From positions 54,319-118,318 of the forward strand of contig AZLU01000043.1 in the NCBI GenBank assembly GCA_002224055.1: a DNA stretch of 64,000 nt, written 5' to 3'. How positions within the stretch are numbered: the first letter of the stretch is position 1; each line of letters begins with the position of its first letter. Under the pieces are notes generated by a model, which worked only from the letters and a program-made list of their open reading frames with translations, did not search any database and was not told the DNA's origin. Source of the stretch: Pezizomycotina sp. ARF18 (lineage: Eukaryota; Ascomycota). The translations under genes and the position numbers were made by a program. Shown here one piece after another: positions 58,501 through 64,000 of this stretch.

Positions 58501-60831
58501 TGCCACGATGACGGTAAGCCAACCTGTTTGAGGCAGCGGAGCTCTTCCCGCTCTGCGGTCGCGAGCTGGGGGAGAGGACAGTCGGCGGCGTCGTGAGTTT
58601 TAGTGTCCAGCAATTGAAACACTCTTTGTAAGTGATGGGAGTGCTTTTTTAGTAACTGCGGGTATTCGAACGTCCGGGATGGCGTTATTGGTGGCGACTG
58701 GCTGGACCGTGAGCTGTGTGATTATGTTCTTGCTTGCGGGCGTTTGGTTAATGGCAATCTGTTCCGTCGTGGGTTTCGCAACTCGGATAGTACCGTCATT
58801 TGCGGGAGTACTGTTTTCGACCGCTTTCTGGGAATTTTGGGCTGGTGGAGTCGACAATTCGCGACTGGAACCACGCCGGAATTTCCTCTCACGTTCGTCT
58901 CGTTCATTAATAGGCGGAATTCCAGCCTTCTTCAACTCGAATTTCCAGAACGGGTGTAGGGAATACCAGATTGTATCTCATACGTTCCCGCTCTTCTGTG
59001 CTCAGAGCGTCGTAGGGGCAGTCTTTAGGGTCGTGGTCCTGGCTTTTCCAACAATTCTCACACATCTTGAGATATTTATAATGACGAGGGAGAGACACGC
59101 CGAGTTGCTTCCTCAATGCTTCCCTATCTTGGATGCTTAGCTGGGACGGGTGCAATTGCTAGCGCTGTGACCCCTGTGGGACCAGCAGTTCCAGCACAGC
59201 TCGTCGCGGTGGTGTCGGAGATCTGAGGGTCGTGGATGTAATCGCCCCGTTTACGGCCGCTGTAGACGGCTACGCCGTAGTCCGCGAGGACATCCTGCCA
59301 GGAAGGAGTGAGGGGCGGTTGTTGACAGCGCGGAGCTCTTCGGACTCCGTGATAGCGTAGACGGGCGCCCCGCAAAGGTTGTGATGGTGCCCTGTTGCCA
59401 GCAATTTTCGCATACTCGCTTGGGTTCGGTGACGTGGCTTTCGCGCTGTCAGGGACGACTCGGGACGGAAACCGAACTCAATAAGGCATCGTTGCCAGCT
59501 CGGGAAGAGGGGAAGGCCCATGGCACACCTGATCTCTCGCGGCGGCCAATTGAATTCTGGGGCGCTCTGCAGTTCATTGTTTGTGATCGTCCAGCCTCCA
59601 ACAGTTAAAGCAAACTGTTGCAGTTTTGAGCGTCGGGCACTCGTTATAGAATTCTTGTCCCGAAGAATTTGTTTCCAGCAGGGCGGTGCGTCGATGCCGT
59701 GTTCGGTCATATGTTGGTTACTGATTTGAATTCGCAGCCCTGCGCGCGGGACAATTGAAGAAGTAGTGGGTCGTGGAAGCCCAACAATTTGTACAAGAGA
59801 TTTTCGCGGGCTTGGGGCTCGGTTGCCTGGGCCTGGCTGGTTGGGCTTCGCCTGTTCGACTACCTCCACCTGTGGGGGAGAAATTATCACGAGAGATTTA
59901 TCGTCACCTCCTAGTATTTAGTTTTGTTCAATTAGCTTCTGCTCCACAGAAGACAATGAAAACAAAGAAACGAAAGAACCAATAAACCAGGGGAAAGGAA
60001 AGGCAAAGGAAAAAGAAGGCATCGTGTATGTGAAATCTTACCATCCTGTGCTGCCGTCCTGCTCCTCCAGTTAGTGGAGTTCATCGCTCTGTTGGGACCC
60101 TTCAGTTCCGGACCTTCAGGAGTTCCAGGACGGACGCCACCTAACCACGCGCTGACCAGACTGCTGGTGCGCCTGAATTCGCACTGGTTAGGCCTCCAGA
60201 CCGCACGCCCTCTGTAATAATCTCCACTACTGACCGAACGAGCGCTCTGCGACGGATAGCAATCGCTCGGGTCGGATGCGGAGCTGGATATATTGAACAG
60301 GATAGGAATTGTAGTTCGGGATAAATTTCGGACCAGTGGGAACAGCCTTCTCAACCCTACGGGTCCTCCCGTTGCACCCCCGATTCGGGAGTCCGTCGAC
60401 AATCCTTTTCACCACCACTCCATGGGAATATTAAGCCGAATGCGCAACGCTTCCTTTTGGGAGATGGTTAGCGTGGATTGGGGCATTGATCCCATTCATG
60501 TGCGTTGGAGCGCCAGCAGTTGGCGCAAGTTCTAGGCGTATTGTACCGGGCTTTCATTGGGAGCCTGATCTTGAGCTTCTTCCGAAGCGCTTCTCGTTCG
60601 ACTGGGGTAAGTCGAGGCTGCGGCAGGACGTGGAACCGTGGCCCCCGCGCCAACAATTACAGCAAGCTTCTTGAGGTGGCCTCGACGGCGGACGGGGCGG
60701 CAGCTTCACCCCGGGTGAACCATCGCTTTTGAATCGAATCTGTTGAACCAGACACTGGTCAGTAAAGGAGCTAAACGTAGAGCAAGATGAAGAAAACACG
60801 CGGTGATCACGAGATTTGAAATGGAACTCAT
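55591..60831 (-). CDS. NCW zinc-knuckle protein K (16 knuckles, SIM-like motif, coiled coil)
   Basis: This is the largest family member. The ATG at 60831 gives MSSISNL, then a 71-base intron (60740-60810) and IRFKSDGSPG leading in frame to the first knuckle. The 16 knuckles have their first Cys near 60666, 60529, 59799, 59615, 59415, 59199, 59064, 58622, 58430, 58024, 57783, 57601, 57133, 56968, 56753 and 56604. Tails follow nearly all of them, for example VEREALRKKLKIRLP, QDREALRKQLGVSLP, EKEALRRSLNAPLTNYW, EKENLRFLMQIPLEDSWKWVL and GKEELRFAKGAPLEQDWKDVL. A second intron (59870-60041) joins in phase to AKISCTNCW. In module 14 the His is replaced by Gln. After the array come an acidic Pro-rich region, TAIIIDDFDK (SUMO-interaction-like) and a C-terminal coiled coil (EEIDALVRTILYKQLDKLEWIQQKM, SEALLDEVERMIYDFLALKE) to the TAG or TGA near 55591. 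Many frame changes occur. Confidence 0.75.
59870..60041 (-). other. intron 2 of gene K
   Basis: GTAAGA donor and a TCTCCCCCACAG acceptor, 172 bases, phase 1. The join AQDG-GGSRTGEAQP continues in frame through a Pro/Arg-rich linker to knuckle 3 (C-T-N-C-W-A-S-T-T-H). Confidence 0.8.
60740..60810 (-). other. intron 1 of gene K
   Basis: GTGATC donor (weak), TACTGACC branch-like site and a TTCAACAG acceptor, 71 bases, phase 0. It places the ATG at 60831 in frame with knuckle 1. Confidence 0.55.
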
Positions 60832-61346
60832 ACGCCTACAGCACACGTTAACGTCGTTGTAAGTTTGATTATACGTCTTTAGCAATTACCAAGGAGATTG
60901 CCTTTGGTGTTTTGATAACCGTCGATGAAGGAGATCCGGAGTGAAAGAAATTTGGTTGTAGATCTGAGGTGTTTGCTATTTTATTGTTGTTGTTGATTTT
61001 TGGTGTTGGCAAAAAAAAAAAAGATTGTGGAGAGGGTGAAAAGAAAAAATCTCCAGTGAAAATAAATAAATAAACAATTTTTCTCTCATTATTGTAGTAT
61101 TAAAAAAAAAAAAAAAAAAAAAAAAACAGTAGTAGCAAACTAAGGTATGATTTACATATATAAGAGCGCTAATAGTCACCAGCTACTAGATGTCTGGATA
61201 TAAGAAAAGCGCTGGAGTTGGGAAAGCTTCAAGTTGGACCATAATTCATGCGTGTTGCGAAGCCATGATGCATATTTAAACCTTTAAATATATATTGTGA
61301 TAAGATTAAAATATCCTATATATTATTCATAAATCCCGAGGTTTCA
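60832..61346. other. intergenic K-L
   Basis: AT-rich; A runs near 61009-61022 and 61101-61126. Promoter of K and 3' flank of L. Nothing else is recognised. Confidence 0.5.
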
Positions 61347-62329
61347 TTATAGCTCTCCAAGAGATCTCTTTACTTTTAATCTGCAGCCTTCTTTCCTAGA
61401 CAAAATGAACATGAGCTCTCTCAATGACGAGCTAATATCAGACAGCGTATCGTCCATTCTTCCTAGAGTTGTTCTGATCTCGTCCACGGACTCGTTGAGT
61501 TTGCCGACATATTTCGGCAACTTTGGTTGTGGAGCTTCAAGCTCAGCTGCTCCAGCTGTCCTATCGTTCTTCACGACTGGGGATAAGCCGACGAGGCTGC
61601 ATCCCCAGGATCACACCGGCCTCTCACGCCAGATATATCGAGCAAAATGAAGATCAGGTAGTGCTTTCTCTCGCCGAGAGAATAGGAGTGACGATGGCGT
61701 CACCCGTTCCGTCTCTTCTGATCAAAATCGATCAGGTTATCGTCAGCCGAGGCCACTGAAACTGTCGCGCGTTTGGAGGGAGCAGCGGCTTGATATTCAT
61801 CAGTTGACCTCCAGCGTCGTCGAAGAAATCGAATGGTTCATGAAATCCATTATCTTCAGCGGGAATATCTTCAGCTAGAATGGTTCCACGGACTTTATTA
61901 CAGCAAATACCAGAAAGTCCCTCCTCACTGTTTCCTCTTGTGTTTGTGATCTCGGCGCGTTTGCAGTTACATTTTCGTGACTTCATAAACCCAAACGCAT
62001 CCCTCTCCATACCTTCCACCCACAGCGGTATGCCAACCTCATTCTCAACCTCTCCTTATCTTCCATACAGCGCGGAGGCTCGGGACACTGTAATAGCACG
62101 TGTCGCGTAGTTTTCCAGCAGTTCCAGCAGCCGAGGACCCCTAGGACGTTCAGCCGGTATTTTTCGTCGGGTATTGGAATACCCTTGTCGAGGTGGAGAG
62201 CTTCTCGTTGTACGACGGATAGTTTTGGTTCTGGGGAGGGGATTATCCCTTTGCGGGGTGGTCGGAGGACCAGCAGTTCCAGCAGATGTCGTTGAGGTCG
62301 ACTGTGTTGGGATTGTTAAGAGGGGACAT
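61347..62329 (-). CDS. NCW zinc-knuckle protein L (2 knuckles, coiled coil)
   Basis: The start is the ATG at 62329 (MSPLNNPNTVDLND), directly leading to knuckle 1 (first Cys about 62288, C-W-N-C-W-S-S-D-H). Knuckle 2 (about 62131) is C-W-N-C-W-K-T-T-R-H with C-P-E-P. The tail of module 1, VQREALHLDKGIPIPDEKY, and of module 2, KERLRMRL, are intact. The middle is short and acidic (AEDIPAEDNGFHEPFDFFDD). The C-terminus is a compact coiled coil (LNESVDEIRTTLGRMDDTLSDISSSLRELMFIL) ending near 61347. It is the smallest complete member and shows the minimal family plan: two knuckle modules, acidic linker, coiled coil. A few frame changes. Confidence 0.75.
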
Positions 62330-62813
62330 GGAGTTCTTTGGTTGGGGTGGATTATAGAGGGGTTGTGGTTGTGCGTGGTGATAGATTTTTGTTATATGAG
62401 ATGTTCAGTTGTCAACCGGGGATTTATTGCACCAAGATTTGGGAGCAAATTTTTCAAGGGCTATAAACAGTGAAAACTTATTTTTAAAAAAAGAGGGATG
62501 AACAGAGTAGTAGAACAGAGATATATCCAGTATTATTATCATCGCCTTTCTCCAAGGGTCTGCAGGGACATAATACGCTGCTCTAAATTATAGCAGGTGT
62601 TTTGGAACGGTAGTGTAGTTCACTAGTATTTTTTGATTTCCGTTGTTATTCCCTCCACGATTCTGTAGACCGCTTATTCTTATCACCTCTCCTTACTAGC
62701 TGATAGAACAGTTAACACCTCTTCAAGTTCTTTTCGTGCTTGAAGCCTCCAACATTTTTCCTCTTCATCATTAAGTTCGTAACATGCAATATCGATCATC
62801 GTCCAGACTTCTA
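62330..62813. other. intergenic L-M
   Basis: AT-rich; likely promoter of L and 3' flank of M. Nothing else is recognised. Confidence 0.45.
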
Positions 62814-64000
62814 CTACCAGGTAGACCTAGTATCATTACCCAGCGGAAAGAAGAATTTGCTTTCGTCAACGCTCACTGCTAAGACGCGTTTCAGCTCCTG
62901 GACCGCCGGGCTGCGGCGCCAAACGTTAGTCTCCGCTTCGGTACTTCCCATCTTGACCCTATTATGTCCTTCAGTCTCAACCTGGGTAACCTCCTTAGTG
63001 TCCTCGCTCGTGCTAGGCCCGTCTCCGTCGTTCTCGAGTTCATTGCCGCTGACGTCCTGCCCAACGATATCCCGACCAAGCATGACGTTCGGATTGGAGC
63101 TGTTGTGGAGAGTACGACCCCTAGTCGGCGGATTACAGATCGAAAGGAGCTTCTCCAACTTTCGTTAACGTTCGTGAACAAGTTTTCGATACGAACGAGC
63201 GTGTCCGAGACGTTTCGTTTATCTGGTTGATCGAGACGTTAACACTCGCGCGGACGTCCTTGATCTGGTTACAGAGGTCTTCGAATTGTCCGTTCGTCAT
63301 CTGCATGTTACCGCCGTATCCGTCGCGTGCCCGTCCTACCATCTGATAACTACCCATCCCACCACTCCTACCCGTATCCGGAACCGATTCTCCGCGCTTC
63401 AAAAGAGTAAACAAGCTGATACCACCATTACTACCAGCGACGACGCCGTTATTCATACCAGCTCCAACTTCTCCAATAGCAATGCCCTCGTTATCCAACA
63501 TGACCCTCCAATTCCTCGACAGCGGCGCGCCGAGACGAACGCGTAACTCCTCCCTCTCTTTATTCGTAAGCTGCTTCGCGGGACACTCCGTGGCGCGATG
63601 AGCTCTGGAGCTCCAGCAGTTATAGCAAATCCCGTCGGCGAGCATCTGGTCGTACACCGAACCGGGAGGTTTCGGAACACCATGCGGACGCGGATGCGCT
63701 CCCGGTCCTGGACGGTAAGCTGCGGGCTCGGGCAATCAAAACGCTGGTGTCCAGTCCCCCAGCAGTTCCAGCAGCGGCGGTTGTCGCGGCGTTTTGGGAA
63801 GCGGGATTCGGGCTCCAGTTGCTAGCTGTGGTGCTGTTGTACTCGGAGGTAGCAGTGTAAACGCTGCCAAGTTGTTCCTGTTGGTTTGGGGAAGAGGGGA
63901 ACTCCATGGGGATGACGTCGTTAAGTTCGAGCATGCGGCGCCACGGTTCGGAGAGGGGGACGCCGGCTTCGACGCGGAGCTCCTCGCGCTGTTGGACGTT
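62814..64000 (-). CDS. NCW zinc-knuckle protein M (partial; at least 3 modules, coiled coil)
   Basis: The gene enters from the right edge, so its start is missing. The first visible piece is a module tail (QREELRVEAGVPLSEPWRRML). Knuckles follow at about 63777 (C-W-N-C-W-G-T-G-H) and about 63631 (C-Y-N-C-W-S-S-R-A-H), with tails VQDRERIRVRM and KEREELRVRLGAPLSRNWRVML then DNEGI. A Gly-rich linker leads to a coiled coil (FEDLCNQIKDVRASVNVSINQINETSRT and LVRIENLFTNVNESW, the second part in another frame). A charged segment (VGQDVSGNELENDGDGPSTSEDTKEV) ends at the stop near 62814. A few frame changes. Confidence 0.72.

Noticed and set aside
4773-64000. Knuckle genes as retroelement Gag remnants
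   Set aside because: No capsid, protease, reverse transcriptase or integrase signal and no terminal repeats were seen around them. They have spliceosomal introns in phase, many knuckles in N-terminal position, and keep normal composition beside a RIP-stripped element.

Overview
The window looks like nuclear DNA of a filamentous ascomycete (Pezizomycotina). Short GT-AG introns with CTAAC/CTGAC-type branch sites, pyrimidine-rich promoters, AT-rich intergenic DNA with many long poly(A)/poly(T) runs, a TTAGGG-like tract near the left end and an extremely AT-rich repeat island typical of repeat-induced point mutation (RIP) all point that way. The species cannot be named from the sequence.

The dominant content is a cluster of 13 paralogous genes (called A to M here) that I do not recognise as any named family. 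All carry tandem copies of one module of about 55-65 residues. Each module is a Trp-marked zinc knuckle (C-x-N-C-W-x4/5-H-x4-C-P-x-P) followed by a predicted helical tail (x-L-S-x3-R-E-x-L-R, then G-x-P-x4-W-x2-x-L and often G-[IV]-x-P). I count about 66 knuckles: 2 to 5 in most genes, 9 in J, 10 in G and 16 in K. Most genes continue into a low-complexity charged or Ser/Thr-rich region and end in a coiled coil. Four of them hold a SUMO-interaction-like motif between these parts. The likely role is nucleic-acid binding with multimerisation, but that is inference.

Layout: 1-4.7 kb is gene-poor with degenerate direct repeats and several TGACGTCA palindromes. 4.8-10.4 kb holds genes A and B (+). 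11.7-17.3 kb is a RIP-degraded LTR retrotransposon with target-site duplication, with a second miniature LTR element nested inside it. 17.7-23.6 kb holds C and D (-). 25.3-41.7 kb holds E, F, G, H and I (+). 42.4-43.8 kb holds a phosphatidylserine decarboxylase-like gene (+). 44.6-48.8 kb holds two related small secreted Cys-rich protein genes and a probable third remnant (+). 49.8-64 kb holds J, K, L and M (-), and M runs off the right edge, so the cluster continues.

A caution applies to every coding call. Reading frames change often, usually by one base and often in short homopolymers, both in the zinc-knuckle genes and in the unrelated decarboxylase-like gene. Yet several introns join frames exactly, one of them through a zinc-ligand Cys codon. 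The gene family is therefore real, but the sequence is either poorly polished or many copies are decaying. Coordinates below are gene spans, not exact exon lists.
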